From Apus apus (taxonomy: Eukaryota; Chordata; Aves; Apodiformes; Apodidae), in contig NC_067282.1 in the NCBI RefSeq assembly GCF_020740795.1, positions 178,378,274 to 178,442,273 of the forward strand: a stretch of DNA of 64,000 bases, given 5' to 3'. Positions 12,901 to 26,770 of this stretch are shown piece after piece (within the stretch, counting starts at the first letter, position 1; each line of letters opens with the position of its first letter). Below the pieces are notes generated by a model. It made no database searches. It was not told the origin of the DNA and worked only from the letters and a program-made list of their open reading frames with translations. The translations under genes and the position numbers were made by a program.

Positions 12901-14623
12901 GAATTGCTATTACATTTAATGAACCAGAAAATAATAGATGGCCAGATTAATATTCTTTCAAAGACTTCTATTATAGGCCAGAGCTAGGGGAAAGAACACT
13001 GCATTAATGGCACAAGGCAGGAGGTCAATTACTGTGCAAAATCATTTCACCAGGTAATATTTAGTGCTCCAAAATTCATCTGGCTTGCACTGATTGGAAG
13101 GCAGCCTGCATGAGAAATTCCCCAGAAAATGCAAGGTTTTTTGCAGTGGCTTACTGCATTGCAAATTTTATCTTTTGCATTTTTGCCATTTCCAAGCTAA
13201 CAAAGGGTGATGGCTTTGCCCTTTTAGTTATAATAATGTGTTGTCCAAACCTCAACAATGCCCTCCCTAGGGACTACGTTATTTTAGTGGAGAAATTTAA
13301 TTAAGATTTTCTCCCATCCTCAGTTTTGCAAGCTGGTGCACTCCTAGACATAGTGCTGAAATATTATGGAAAAATACAGTATCTCCTGGAATGGTGGCTT
13401 GACTAGGCATGTGAAATATTAAATATTTTAGGACATTTTTTAAAATGAGATTAGAAAAGAATTCTGCTGATACAAATGATTAAAGTAGGGTATGATAAAA
13501 ATAAGGTTCAGAAAAGTACCAAGACTCTAAGATGATTATCTAATCTGACCTTCTCTGTTTCTTTTGTTCACTTGGCATTGCATAGCAGTGATAGCTGAGT
13601 CATGGGATCCTTTGTTTAATTTAGACTGTCCTTACACGCTTGCTACTACAGAACCACTCACTCCTACAGGGCCCCCGCATTAAGATGCTATATTCCTAAC
13701 CTCCCTGTAAACACACCAACCCACCAAGGGATTTTGGTAGACTTACTATTTCATCCACCCTTCTGCTGACCTATACCAGGCTGATCTTTCAGCTAAATAG
13801 ATTCTTTTTTTCCCTGGATGGAATTAAGCAACAGCCTCAAATAAAACAGTTCCTCTAGCCTTTCAGCCTTAATAGTCTTTTCATGAATTTATTTCAAGCA
13901 CTGCTGTGGGCTTCTCTAAGTCTTGATGAATTTCTCACCGCTTACTCAGCCAGGAATTGGTCACAGTATTTTGGTGGCAGTCACATCCACACCAAATGTG
14001 CAAGTGAGGCAGTCTCTTTATGCCTCTTCCACACGGCTTTTTTTCAATACTGAAGGATTTCATTTGGCCCCTTCAGCCACACTTGTGCACTGGGAACTGA
14101 TGTCTGGCTGATTACCAGGACAGTAAATCACCATTGGAGTGATTGCTCATTAGTACAGAGCTTCTGATCTTTAAGTATGAGCCAATAAACTGAACAGAAA
14201 TGCATATTGTTTACTTGTCCCTGTTAAAAAAACACAATCTAAATTATACCATTGACCTGTCAGCCTCATTGTTTACTGCTCCTTCAATCCCTGTAAACTT
14301 TCTCTGTCATGATTTGTTTTTTTTTCTTCCAGGTCACTGATAATAAAATGAAACCATCTGAGGCCAAAACCAAATCCTTGAAGGCTGCAGTAAATTTTTT
14401 ATATTTGATGAGGATTAAGAGTCTACAGTTTCACGCTGTCAGTTACTTAGATTTCAATAGCTTTAATCAGTTATTTTTGTGTCCTGTTTCTTAAGCAGAA
14501 AGTTGTACAAGTCTAGGTACCAAAATGTAAGTATGCTACACCACTGTTACTTTTAAGAATTACATTTTGTAATTTAGTCATAAGCATTGAAGTATAGGTA
14601 AATTAAAACTTCTCTTCATTGAG
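9931..14623. other. Intergenic, no gene recognised
   Basis: AT-rich DNA with T/G homopolymer patches, for example about 11088-11120. Nothing resembling a known coding sequence was found. Frames such as 11402-11686 show no motifs. A possible exon-like segment at 14333-14526 is listed separately. Confidence 0.55.
14333..14526 (+). other. Candidate non-coding exon (splice-site bracketed)
   Basis: The segment is preceded by a very strong acceptor, a long T tract ending CTTCCAG at 14332. It is followed by GTAAGTATG at 14527, a near-consensus donor. The frame entering from the acceptor stops at 14494, so if it is an exon it is probably part of a long non-coding RNA or a UTR. Such pairs also occur by chance in AT-rich DNA. 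There is no homology support. Confidence 0.15.
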
Positions 14624-15118
14624 TCCCTTAGTACAAGAAGGACATTGAGGTGCTCGAGTGTGTCCAAAGGAGGACTCCAAAGCTGGTGAAGGCTCTACAG
14701 CACAAGCCTTAGGAGGAGCATCTGAGGGAACTTAGGTTGTTTACTCTGGAGAAAAGGAGGCTGAGGGGAGACCTTATCACTCTTTACAACTACCTGAAAG
14801 GAGGTTGTAGTGAGGTGGGGGTTGGTCTCTTCTCCAAAGTTACAAGCAGTAGAACAAAAAGAAATGGCCTCAAGTTGTGCCAGGGGAGGTTTCTATTGGA
14901 TATCAGGAAAAATCTCTTCATTGAAAGCATTGTCAGGCATTGGAACAGGCTGCCCAGGGAAGCGGTGGAGTCACCATCCCTGGAGATATTTAAATGACTT
15001 GTAGATGTCGTGCTTAGGGACACTTAGGGTTTAGTGGTGGAGTTGGTAGTGTACCAGGTTAATGGTTGGACTTTTAAGGGTCTTTTCCAACCAAAACGAT
15101 TCTATGATTGTATGATTC
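14624..15118 (+). mobile_element. CR1 LINE, 5'-truncated and decayed
   Basis: Starts in the CR1 block that reads AGTACAAGAAGGACATTGAGGT. It encodes [22 protein letters not shown] and [19 protein letters not shown] before a stop at about 14995-14997. It ends with the TTCCAACC block and ATTCTATGATTGTATGATTC at about 15099-15118. The stop-interrupted frame shows it is inactive. Confidence 0.9.
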
Positions 15119-18112
15119 ATTAATCCTATCATGAATTCCGTCACTGGGACTAGTTATTGTCTAGGTTTTTCTAGTTCTTCCTCTATCTATCCTGACATAC
15201 ATACAAAGGTAATAATTTTGTAACTTGAGTAAACCCTTAGAAGTATTCACCTAGCATAAGTTATTTTTGTAGACAGTGGCCCAAGATTATCAGCAATTAT
15301 TTTGGAGTGTATCAAGTAGACTGTCACCTAGGGCAAACACCTCTTAGCAAAGAACTATAATCACTATGCTATAATGCAAAATTCCTCCATGCCTACTTTC
15401 TTTCACTTTCATCAGTCTCACAGTGCTGTTTAAAAAATGACTCCACTTAAACAGATTAATCCATAGTCTCATCTTGAGGCATGGGATAATGGAATTGAAG
15501 GTTTGAAGTTGCTCAAACTGAGCAAGTATTGAGTTATCAGCTTTCTAATAATTCCCCAGAGCACTGTTTTAAAAGAGTCACCCTTCCTCAGGAGAGGATT
15601 TTGTGCTCTTAATCTTGAAAGGACAGGAGAGCCTCCCAGGACAGGAGGTCAGAAGAGTGTTTCTGTACGTGTTGTCGACAGTGAGCTCTTACTTACTTTG
15701 CTCTGTTTGTAGGCTTTCTTTGATGGCTACTGAATAGGAACTTTTTTCCCATTAATTTGATATACTCCTTAAGGATATGTTGCCACTCCTCTGAATTAAC
15801 AAAGATGAAACAGTTACCTTATCTTTAAGTATTTCAATGCCTAAACTATAGTCATCTTGATAGTAATTTTGCTTCTCTACTTAATATTATTGAAGAAAAA
15901 AATAAAGAGTCATTCACTTTTCTGGCAGTGTGCCTAGATGATAGTCCATATTCTCAGCTGTATGTTGATTACACATATATCAGAGACCATATGATGTCTT
16001 GCTCTTAACCTATATTGGCTAAATTTATTTTTATTTTTTTTCTAAATAATGCCATCTTATTACTAAAGAAAGTTGGTAATTGTTCTAAATTGAGTTATTA
16101 CTACACTTTTATCTCATGTGTCACTTAAGTGTTGCATGCCCATAATTCCTAGAAAAGTGAAAGTAGAATTTAATAATGATACTTAAAATTGTACTTAATT
16201 TTGGTATGTTGGGAATCCTAAGATTAAATTCAGAGGACCAATTCAATTATATATACTGTAGACCTTGGTGAAGATGCCAGCTCCTTGAGAACATAGTTAT
16301 TAATCACTATGAGCCACATCATGTCCTCTGCATTAGCTGAATACATACACAGAGCTGGACTTGAACTGATATCCTTGAGGACAAGACCTTCTGCACCTTT
16401 AACGATTACACAATGATAACAATGGTATCAGTGAGAAAGCTTGACTTAGGACAAATTTGACTATTCAAACACACAAAGGAACACTTTAGAGATTTTTTTT
16501 TGATCTAAAGGTACTTATACTAGAAAAAAATCCTCGAGACCTCAAGAAAAAAAGCTGGCATCCATAAAAAGGTGTCTGGATGATAGAGATAATTGTACAA
16601 ACAATGGGAAGAAACAAAGTAAATCCTGCAGTGATTTCAGAACACTGGTTTCTACTTCGGCAATCTTATCTGGAAGGACACTTGGAAAGAAGTTGTTTAA
16701 ACTTTTTTTGGTGTATCTGTACACTGAATATAAAATGCTGTGAATAGCAAGCACGAGAAGTGAACAGCTCTTCGCCTTGGAAAGAACAACTTCCATCTAG
16801 AGTTTTAAGATTAATTATTAATGAAAGAGTGGAATAAGTAAACTTTTGAATGCCATATAGGAAATCTGGATTTTCTAATAAAACATTGAAGCAAAATCAA
16901 ACATCTCAGATCCCTCCGATCTATTTCTGTTTTAGGACAGGAATGATGGGACCAATCTGCTTCGTAAATTATCTTCCAAAAGCAGCCATAATCTATGGTC
17001 CTAAATTCAAATCCTATTTCCTAACTAGGATGTGCTTCACAAACTTTGTATTCCAACTTAATTCCAACTTATATTCTGTGAAAAGGAAAAGGTATTTGAA
17101 TTCTAGCTCTTGTGCCATAAATTTTACAAAATATTGTTAAAGGAAATTCAGTTTGTTAAGGAAAAAGTAGCTTTCGCGTGTCTTTTTGATACATGCATAT
17201 GCAGATCAGCCAAGATGACCCATGCTATCCCTTAGGATCTGAAGTGAAATTAAAACATGTTATTAAACTTGTTCGTCTGCACTAAGGATTAAACCTTCTA
17301 ATTATTATTAGCTCCATTATATACTGCAATGTTGGTATCCGTATTTTGTAACTAGGCTCACAGAGTAAAAGATAAAACCATTTTTCTTCACTACTTACAC
17401 AGCAGTCAACCACCTAAGATACTTGCATTAATTTAAATCTTGTAGTATCAAGCTAGTTTTTATTTCCTGAGCAATGTAGAGAGGACAATAGAATTTCAGT
17501 GTTATTGTTTACTGTGAACATTCTTTCCCATATATGTATAAGTCTTGCATACATTTATGTACATAATTAATTGTTTGCAGCTAAACAATTCTTTATTTCA
17601 CTAAGGCTAAGACTAATGCTCTTACTTGGCATTTCTAAATTTCTAGTATTCTAAATTCAGTTTATGAAATCTCTTCAGAATTTCCCATTATTTATAGAAG
17701 CTTACTTTGCTGCATGATTATTATTAGCAGGATAGGAAAAAAAAAAAAAAAAAGTTATGCAACTTTTCTTCCTTTCTTCATGATTCATTTGGCTTCATTC
17801 AGTTCCCCCCAAAACCATGGGGAAGCACTCACTGGCTTAAATAGCTACTAGAACAAGCCCTGAGTGAATCATTCAGGAGTTCCGTTTCTGTGATCAGACA
17901 TTCCCCCTCCAGGGGACTACTGCTTCCCTTTTCTTGCAGTTTCTGTTTGTTGCAATCCATTCCCCTTAGTCTACTGGTATTCAGATAACCTTTCTTTCAA
18001 CTTCAGTAACACAAGTCATTTATTCCCAAGTCATTACTTCAGTTCTTTTCAAACATTGGCAGCTACTATCCTGATAATACTGCACTATGAATCCCTCTTA
18101 GGAGGAAGAGCT
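15119..18112. other. Intergenic, no gene recognised
   Basis: AT-rich non-coding DNA. An A17 run lies at 17737-17753. The open frames at 16542-16796 (minus) and 16850-17140 (plus) show no family motifs or splice context and are taken as chance. Confidence 0.55.
17737..17753 (+). repeat. A17 homopolymer
   Basis: Seventeen consecutive A residues. No flanking target-site duplication was noticed, so it is scored as a simple homopolymer. Confidence 0.85.
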
Positions 18113-18783
18113 CCAGGCACTGGTACAGGCTGGGGGCTGACTGGCTTGGAAGCTGCTTTGCAGAAGGGCCCTTGGGATCTTGGTGGACTCCAAATTGAAC
18201 ATGGGCCAGCTATAAGCCCCTGTGGCAAAGAAAGCCAACAGCATCCAGGGCTGCTCTAAGAAAAGCATTGCCAACATGTTGAGGGAATTGATCTTTTCCT
18301 TCTACTCAGCACCAGTGAGATACATCTGGAGTGCTGGATCCAGCACTGGACTCCCCAGTACAAAAGAGACATGAACATACTGGAGAGAGCCCAACAAAGG
18401 GCCACAAATATAATTAAGGGCTTGGAGCACCTGGTACATGGGGAGAGGCTGAGAGGACAGTAGCTGCTTAGCTGGGACTGCTTAAGGAGGCATCTTATGA
18501 GTGGAAGTACATGCCTGATTGGGGGAGTAAAGAAGGTGGAGTCAGATTCTTCTCAATGACAGGAGAAATACCACTTAAAAGTAAGAAAAAACCTTTTTTT
18601 TTGTGAGAGTGATCAAACACTGGAACAGGTTGTATACTCTCCATCCTTGGAATGGATGGAGAGTCCACACTCAAAACCTGACTTCATGTGACTCTGAACA
18701 ACCTCCTCTATCTGACCCTCCTTTGAGCAGCATGGACAAGATGATTGCCAGAGGTCCCGTCTAACTCCAGCTTTTCCATCATT
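18113..18783 (+). mobile_element. Old CR1 LINE fragment
   Basis: Plus-strand CR1, much more diverged than the others. The order of CR1 landmarks is kept: CACTGGTACAGGCTGGGGGCTGACTGGCTTGG at the left (same block as at 28575-28610), CAAAGAAAGCCAACAGCATCC, a GATACATCTGGAGTGCTGG block, AGAGCCCAACAAAGGGCCACAAA, CTGGAACAGGTTG, and the GGTCCC..CCAGC end without a clear ATTCTATG tail. Many indels break the ORF2 frame. Confidence 0.85.
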
Positions 18784-21502
18784 CACTTTAACACAAAAAC
18801 ACTGGGTGGAGAAGGCATTGGAATGGAGTTCTTACATCCTTGAATCCAATTCTGTGTGTAGGTATTTCTAAGAATATTAGAAATACCAGAAATATTAGCA
18901 ATGATGAGTTGTTATGGGTTATAAGTTGTATTTACAGGATTAGGCCCTTCGTAAATTCAAGAAATTAACTTCTCACAAGCCCAGGCTTTCATTTAAGGAT
19001 TGTGGGTTCTTTAACAAAGCTTGGTACAGGACTGCATTCTATATACACTTCACTGGTTAGACAGGTTTGATGGAAGGAGAAAATCAATAATTTAAGTTCC
19101 TTTAAAAATATGCATAAGTACATCACAGAGAATATAAAAACTTCAGGGGAAAGGTGATATTATTATTTAATGCCTTGTTGATGAGGTTTATTTTGGTAAG
19201 CTCTTGACAGCACAAGGTAACATATCATCTGTGTGTTGACACAAACACTATCAAAATGTGAAAGGATGCATAGCAGAAAAAGATCTGCATCTAAAATAGA
19301 TTTCTGAGAGCAATTTTTTTTTTTCCTTACCAATTGTTTGCTGATTGGTCTTTGTTAGAATGATGCCAACACCTTTAAGCAAAATTAAAAAGCATTTTTG
19401 CTCTTGTATGTAATTCTTTCCAGGTCTGTTTAAAATTCTCCATTTCTTTCTGCTTTCTATTCAATGCTGAAAAATATTAGTTGGTATTTGTGATGGGAAT
19501 GAATGTCTTTATATTTGCATTCCTTTTGCAGTATAGCTGCTTTCATTACTCACTGTACTGTGTGCACTGTGCTATTCATTTTTACATTGGAGACCTAGGC
19601 CTTTTTCTATTTTTCTCCTTTATTTTCTTTGTTTGGTTTGCGATGAGAGTGATTCAGAAAGCTCCAGAGGGCAGTGTTGGGCTGAAAGCTTCGTTTCTCT
19701 GGGCTCTGCCTGGATACTTCTTGAGCACCAGAAGGCTGAATGTTATTTACACACAAGTAGACTTCCTTAAATGACTGAAGTCTTAATTCTGCAATGGCCT
19801 TGGATATACACACAAGGGCCCTTGCAACAAACAAATTAACTGCTTGTGCACATAATACGATCTTCAAGGTTTACAAACGCTGAGTTAGATCAAATCGATG
19901 TAAACATTTTTTTAAATCTTGGTAATCTTAAATAATGTTGTGCCAAATTGACCAAGCAGGCCCAATGGGTTGGAATATAATTTCCCTGCTTGTGTCACAA
20001 GGGAGGAAAGGAGGAAAGAAATCATCCTCAGGAGGAAACAAGGCAACGGTGTTTCCTTTCTCCCTGAGGAGTTCTGCAAAGGAGCAGCAGTTTTCAGTTC
20101 CAATTAAGGCCTCACAGGACCACAATGAGAGTCTTCAGGGGCAGCATCAAATCACACACCTCATTCAAGTATGGCCTCCCATACCTTCCTTCTGCCATGT
20201 CCTGCCTTCCGCGGGGTGTGCACCAGAATTGCTAGCTGGTCTGGAAAGAACAGGACCATCAGGTCCAATTGCCACTGAGCCCCATATTCCTTGAGAACTT
20301 TCTGGCATTTATCTCCTTTTTTACATTACGTATAACATTTTCACATTTACTTCTAAATTAAAGACACCTTTGCTGTGTCTAAACTGACCTCTCAATGCAC
20401 AGAATGGCTACTAATGAATGGTTACATTTCAGCAGCCTTTCAAACCACCATTCTATCCCACCCAGAATCACGTGCATACCTGCCCATGCATTTCTTCTGC
20501 TTCTTGCCCCAAGACCCCTATGTCTCTTGTACTCTGTCCACATTACTTCTGTTTCCTGAGCATCCACACTGCTCCCTGGTACTCTGTCTTCTGTCGTTAC
20601 AATTTCTGCCATCTTTATGTCCTCTTTCACACTGAAATCCAATGTCCTTCTCCTTCCTCCCTCTGCAGTTCCTTCCCTTGTCCACCCTGTAGTGTCCACA
20701 GTTAATTCTTTCCTTGGTCCTCAGACAACTCTTGCTGCTCAGTATGCTGCTTGGGTTAGAGGAATGAGCAATAACAACAAAGGTATGAGTATCCTGACTA
20801 GTCAACCAGTTGGCCAAGGACATGCCCATGCCAGCACAGGTCCTGAGAACAGAAGCACTTGCTCATGCCTTCAGACTGTAGAAATCACCTTGTGAGCTGT
20901 GTGTGGCTTAGAGCCATAGCTTGAACTGCTTGGATGCAAGCCTGCATTCAAGAGGAGGCTTTCAAGAGCTGGCATGCCACTTTTTTAAAACATGCCCTTC
21001 GTGCAGTAGTAATGGAACAGGCATAAGCACAGCATGGCTTGAACCCACCAGAGGTATCCCACAACACCAGGCTGTTTGGATTTCTTTGCTAGATGAAGGT
21101 ACTATGGGATGGTCATTGTGAGCTGAAGCAAGGACCTATGATGGACAGATCAAGGGTCATGGGGCATTTTGCACTTTAGGTTGCTCTTAAACCTCCCTAC
21201 TATTGATCAATAGAGATAGACTAAAGACTAGATGCTGCAAATGTTTATACGTTTAAGCAGTCCTGACAGGGACACTCTTCACATGACTGCTGGAAGAAGT
21301 CTCTGCCCTGTGAATGACTAAATTCCATGTGGATTGTGAGGATCTACTAGAATGCAGACCTTCTAGAAGACTAGAGTGGTGGTATAGGTGTCCTATGGGT
21401 ATCCCCAGGAGTCTCTTTGGCAGCAACAGTTATTGACAGGCTGTTCAGAAACGTCCACAAGGGAAGCAGGTTTTCAATATGCTCATGAGACTCTGAGAAA
21501 TA

Positions 21503-21522
21503 CATATATATATATATATATC
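21503..21522. repeat. (TA)n microsatellite
   Basis: A short run of about nine TA units after ATACA. Seen directly. Confidence 0.85.
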
Positions 21523-23975
21523 ATTTCACTAAACTGCCCATACATCAGAGGGAGGCTTTGCTATTAGCTATCTTGATAAACCTATCCCTAGATTTGTGAC
21601 TCAAAGACACAGCGGACACAGGGCTGTGCTCCATGCTGAGAAAAGGGAGTGGATAAGCAAATATTGTCATCTGCTTGTGTAGAAGTTTAAATTTATGTAC
21701 TAGCTCTCCTGCACAGTGAAAGAAGAATGAGTCTTCCCTTCTGACTACATTCAGTCTTGAGAGGAAGACAGTGTTCTCACAGACACCTGAGGAAAGACTG
21801 AAAGGATGTTCACCATCAAGTGTCAGGCTCTGATTTAGAGCCTCCATGGAATTAGAGGCTTAGTTAGAGGCTCCATGGAGCCTCCTTTCTATATGGAAAG
21901 CCTCCAGAATTCAGAGAACCTCTTTCCAAACCTATAAATGAGGCCATCAATCTGTTGAAGCTCCACTGACAGTCAAGGGAACCTCAGTTGCTCACACAGA
22001 CCTTCCAAATGACACACCTAGCTTCCATGGTGCTGCTATTCCCATAGGGTCATTATGTATCACCTGGGTTTGCAGGTTTGAGTTCTAATATTGTATTGGT
22101 ATTATTTGGTTTCAAATATTAAGGTGTTAAAATACCATTGCTAAAATCCACCTAACCAACAACAGCACTGCTGCCTGACAGAAGTAATTTAAAGAGAAAA
22201 AACACATATCAATACTTGCTTTTATTTATAATATTTTGTGGTAACCCAGATATGGAATTGCCCAGACAACTGTGACTTAATAATGTGTAACTGCCAGCTT
22301 GCATTTTTGCAGGCACATCTACCCTGACAAAGGCTTTTAATATTTAAAATAATGCAAATTATCTATTCAGCCCTCAGAAAACTCATTATGATGAATTCAG
22401 TATCTTAGTTTCAGGAACTTCAACTGCTGACACCTTTCTTGAGCCACACAGAGACTATTAATTGTACTAAAAATCCTCTGCAAACTCTTAAAAATATTAT
22501 TTAGTACACATTAAAATATGTTATTTAAGTATGTGACCATTTATCAATGTTGTCACAAGTCTCTAGATCTCAAAAGTGCTTCCTTTACTCTCCTTTAAAA
22601 TGCATTTTTATTCTAAGAGCCTCTGTTTATGCAAATTTATCAGGCATGTCTACTCAGAAATGCTTATATCATATCTGAGGCCAGGAATTCAGCTGTATTT
22701 AAATTATATGCCAGATGGATGGGCAATGTGTACATTTCAGTTTCTTGACAACTTAATGAACATATCTCTTGGCAAGATGGGGTTATCTGAACATCCCAAA
22801 TAATCTGTCACAGTTGTCTTCAAACTTTTGGGCTGCAGTCTACTGTTAGCAATGAAATCTGACCACCACACTGGCTCATCAACCTTTAACTGAAAAAACT
22901 CTTAACAATTATTTGCTTGTCTAGGGTGGCTGTGGGCACCTTGCCATGGCCTTGCCAATTACAGGGGGGAAACCCTGATTTATAATGAGTTTCAGAAATC
23001 TAGAAACATTACACAATTAAGTCTCTCATCCTTCAAGTAAGTTAAATTATTAGCTACTTTATTCAACCGGCAAACTATACAGGAAAAAGTTTTCAACCTA
23101 CATTTCCAAGCTGACCACTAATCTGGTTACCTTATTTTTGGAAAACTGCCTGAAAATACTGTTGGTCCTAATCTTCAAAAGAGGTCAGGAAATAGAACTT
23201 TTCTTCACAGAATATTTTCAGTTTCTCAGGAAGGAAAGGTCTGAAAAGTGGCAGTTTAAATTCCTTGCAGAAGGTCAAGACTTGGCAAAACAAGTAAAAC
23301 AGAGTATTTTTTTATTGGTTTTACCACCTATACACCTGCCCATTAGCATAACCTATACTTATGGGTGCTGCATTCATTTGGAAATTGATCCACTATTGTC
23401 TTAAATTGGAACTCAAAATGCCCTTGAATTACTTAAAATTAGTGGATAGCTGAGAAGTACATGAATCACCCAAGATCACTCATGCAATGATGTTAGTGGC
23501 AAAGCTGCAAAGAGAACCTGGAAGTTACTAGCTTTCATCCTAATAGTCACTTCACCAAACCACGATACCACCATCGTGGGAGGTAATGATTATAAAACAC
23601 TGCAGTGCTCTCAAATTGCACAGAAACTGCATTTTCACTGTTCTGAAAAGCTATAATTCAGTCTGAAATTTATGAAAGTTGCTGGACCAACATGCTTTAA
23701 ATACATAGTGTCACAAAGAACTTGTAGCTTTTCTCAGTAGAGTAACATTGCAAAAAGAGAAAATAAATAAAAATGGAACTAGAACAGAAAATCCTGTTAA
23801 AATGTTAAAAGTAAAGAATGGTAAATAATGGGATACTATTCAACCTTCTATTCAACTCAGATGTAATACTGGCTCCAAGACACTGCGAGGACTGAGACTG
23901 AGATCACAGTTGCTCAGACCTGACAAATGTAGGAAGCCCTTGCCATTACTTCCCTTTGCCATGGGTTAGCACAAA

Positions 23976-24850
23976 GTCATTGATAAGCAGAAACTCTAAT
24001 AAACAACAGCAACTTGTTCCTGTCTGGATGACCCTCCCTGTTGGCTCTTGTCATCCTCCTGCAACACCGCTGGTCTTTACTTCTTCGTCCTCTTTCCCTG
24101 ACTGATGTCATTCCCTTTCTTGTTCCACTCATCCTTCCCACCTTTCCATCTCCTGAAATATCAAATCCACATCTCCCCATTTTATTCCTAGGATATTAAT
24201 CAAAATTTGGTCTTTCTGCCAGCCTTCCCTTGTGCTATCCTCACCTCCCAACATGATTTCCAATATCCAGTCCCGTCCCTCAACCACTCCTTTGCTGATT
24301 TAATTATCTTCTTCTGTCCTGGGTCTCCTCCTGTAACAACTCAGGCGTTATGCAGTCTCTTCCTTACTTTGAAAAAAAAAAAAAGGAAAAACAAAAAAAA
24401 GGATGTGTGTGTATCCTACTTATCCTACTTACTTTGGCAACTATTCTAGCATCTTATTCTACCTCTCCTTTTTAAGCTCTCTGACAGCAGTCACTACCTG
24501 GAGTTAATCTCCTTGGCTTTCAGCAAATGTTTTCATTGAATCCGACTTTCAACATGACCTCCAATGACCTCTTTCTACCTAATGCTGTGAATCAGTAGTT
24601 GTTTCATGTTCCTCCTTCAGCTTTGATGCTACTTCATTCTGCTCTTCTTGGCCTGTCATCTTTCCTTCTTTATCAGGAGGTTCCAATCTGCTCATGTTGA
24701 CAGGCTATCACTAACAATTATCACTGACAATTAGATTTCAAGGAAGTAGCCTTTGTACTTTCTCCCAAGCTGCTCTTCTCTTCTGAGAATCCATCCCCTT
24801 GTTATTTTTTCAGTTCTTTTAAAACTTTCAGTCACCTCTCACCCCTAAGG
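23976..24850. repeat. C+T-rich strand-skewed region, possible ancient repeat
   Basis: The plus strand is strongly enriched in C and T for about 900 bp, with recurrent CCTCC, CTTCC and TTCTCC blocks. The skew is broken by an A-rich insertion at 24372-24427 and followed by another A-rich tract at about 24848-24885. The pattern resembles an eroded retroelement or a long pyrimidine-rich spacer, but no named family could be assigned. A similar skew appears at 61300-62600 without obvious alignment between the two. Confidence 0.3.
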
Positions 24851-26770
24851 AAAAAAGAGGAAAAAAAAAAAAAAAGAAAAAGCAGCCTGAAAATTCTGGG
24901 ATCTCCTTGCCCATCACACTTACCAACACTGTCTCATAATTTCCTTGGAATCCCACCTGTTGCTACCTATCTTGTGTTACAGTTTGTTTGCTTTTAGATA
25001 GAGGCTGCTTTTTCACAGAAACTAATACAAAGAGGTACTTGTCTATAAAGAAGCTATTAAGCAACATGGTTATATAAGTACAAATTACAATACGAGTTCA
25101 GATTTCATTGCTGTAAACATAATATGAAGACTTTGACATAAAGAAAACAGAACTAAAAAGCTTAAGAATGTGAACTGGGCATTAAAAATTCATTTCTCAG
25201 ATGTGCTAGGCATACAAGAGTGTAATGTGTACACCCATTGTATGGCATACAGTCATTGTCTTTAGCAACTAACTTAATAGAATCTTGCCTTCACTAAACA
25301 CAATAGGCATTATATTACTAAACTCAGTATGGTCAGAGCATTTCCATCTTTACCATATGCACTTTCCCGATCTTTGCAAAGAAGCAGTCAAGTAGAATCT
25401 ATGTAACAATACAATTTCATTATTATATTCAGTGACTAGAAATTATCTTGACAGTTTGATTTCTAATTCTATAACAGGTTTGAATGCTAAGTCTGACAAT
25501 ACCCAGGTACCAAAGCCAATGTTTAATGGATCATGTACATGACTTAAGAAAACATTGCTTGTTTTTTTTGTGGTAGCTAGTTTTACACAGTCTCTTCTGG
25601 ACTTTAAATGAATAAATTATTTATCAGCCAGCACTTGTCCTTAGATGGCATAACTTAGATGTCAATATCACCCAAAGCGTCCACATTTGCCAAACCTATC
25701 TTGCATGAAATGGAATGAGGTTATTTGCATAAGGAAAATGTCAAAGCAGGAAATTAACCCCTTTAGAGGTTTCACATATTAAAATATTGCAATAGTTGTT
25801 GTTGTATCAACATTTATTTAACAGATGCCAAAGGATCATAACATTCCCATTGATATTGTGTTTACCAGTTAGACTCATGGTCTTCCTGGTTGCCAGGGGG
25901 CAGTGGGCTTTTCTGTAATACTGCCTTTACATTAGTATGCTAAGAAGCAAATTTAATAAGAGATTTCAATGCAAAAGATACAAAATTGTTTTCTCCAATA
26001 CAAAAGCAAACAACAAATCTCCTCTTCTTTTGACAATGTGTCTCTTAGAGGAAGGTCATCTATGCTGACGAGTCTCTACAAACAATGGCGTCTGTCTTTC
26101 TGGAGATGTATGTTGGAAAGACAGACTGAATGCTGACTGGGGCAGACCCTTCTGTGCATATATGCCAACTATGCTGAAATCCAAGACTGTCTGATAGGTA
26201 TGGTAAAACTGTGAGGGGCCTCCATACCTATCTCTACCCTTATGATATTTCTTACACCAGGACTGGGCTGAAAAGGATTTGCTCAACCCATTCATTCCTT
26301 TTACATGCACTTCTTTCCACCTATTAAGAATAGCAACTATTCACAGAAAACACTGAAAGAAAAAAAAGTTTCAAAAATTGAACCATGATCAAATAATCCA
26401 TCTGGAGTCAATGCTCAGGCTGCTGAGTTCAGTGAATCTTACTACCATGCAAGGTGCTTGGGGCAGGCACCAGCCCATCATGTGCACTGCTTCCAGTCTG
26501 CCCCTACGTAAACAAGTGGGGAGAGGGACTCAGCTGCAGCACTATGCCCTCCCCTTACTGCAGATGCCCTTACTACCACCTAGGAACTAACAAGAAAGTT
26601 TACAAATGAGCCTAAAGGTGTCATTTACTATTAGCATAGGAAGGTATTACTAAACATCTCTCACCTTCCCTGCATCTGATTTTGTACTCGTTTATCATAC
26701 TGTAGTGTGATACTCCATGCATTCCACCAGGGCTTCAGCTGTCCCCACTTGGTACACTTCTGAAAAAAAG

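Noticed and set aside
20375..20895. Cluster of overlapping 86-119-codon frames on both strands
   Set aside because: No family resemblance, no splice sites in consistent positions and several non-ATG starts. The frames contradict one another on opposite strands.
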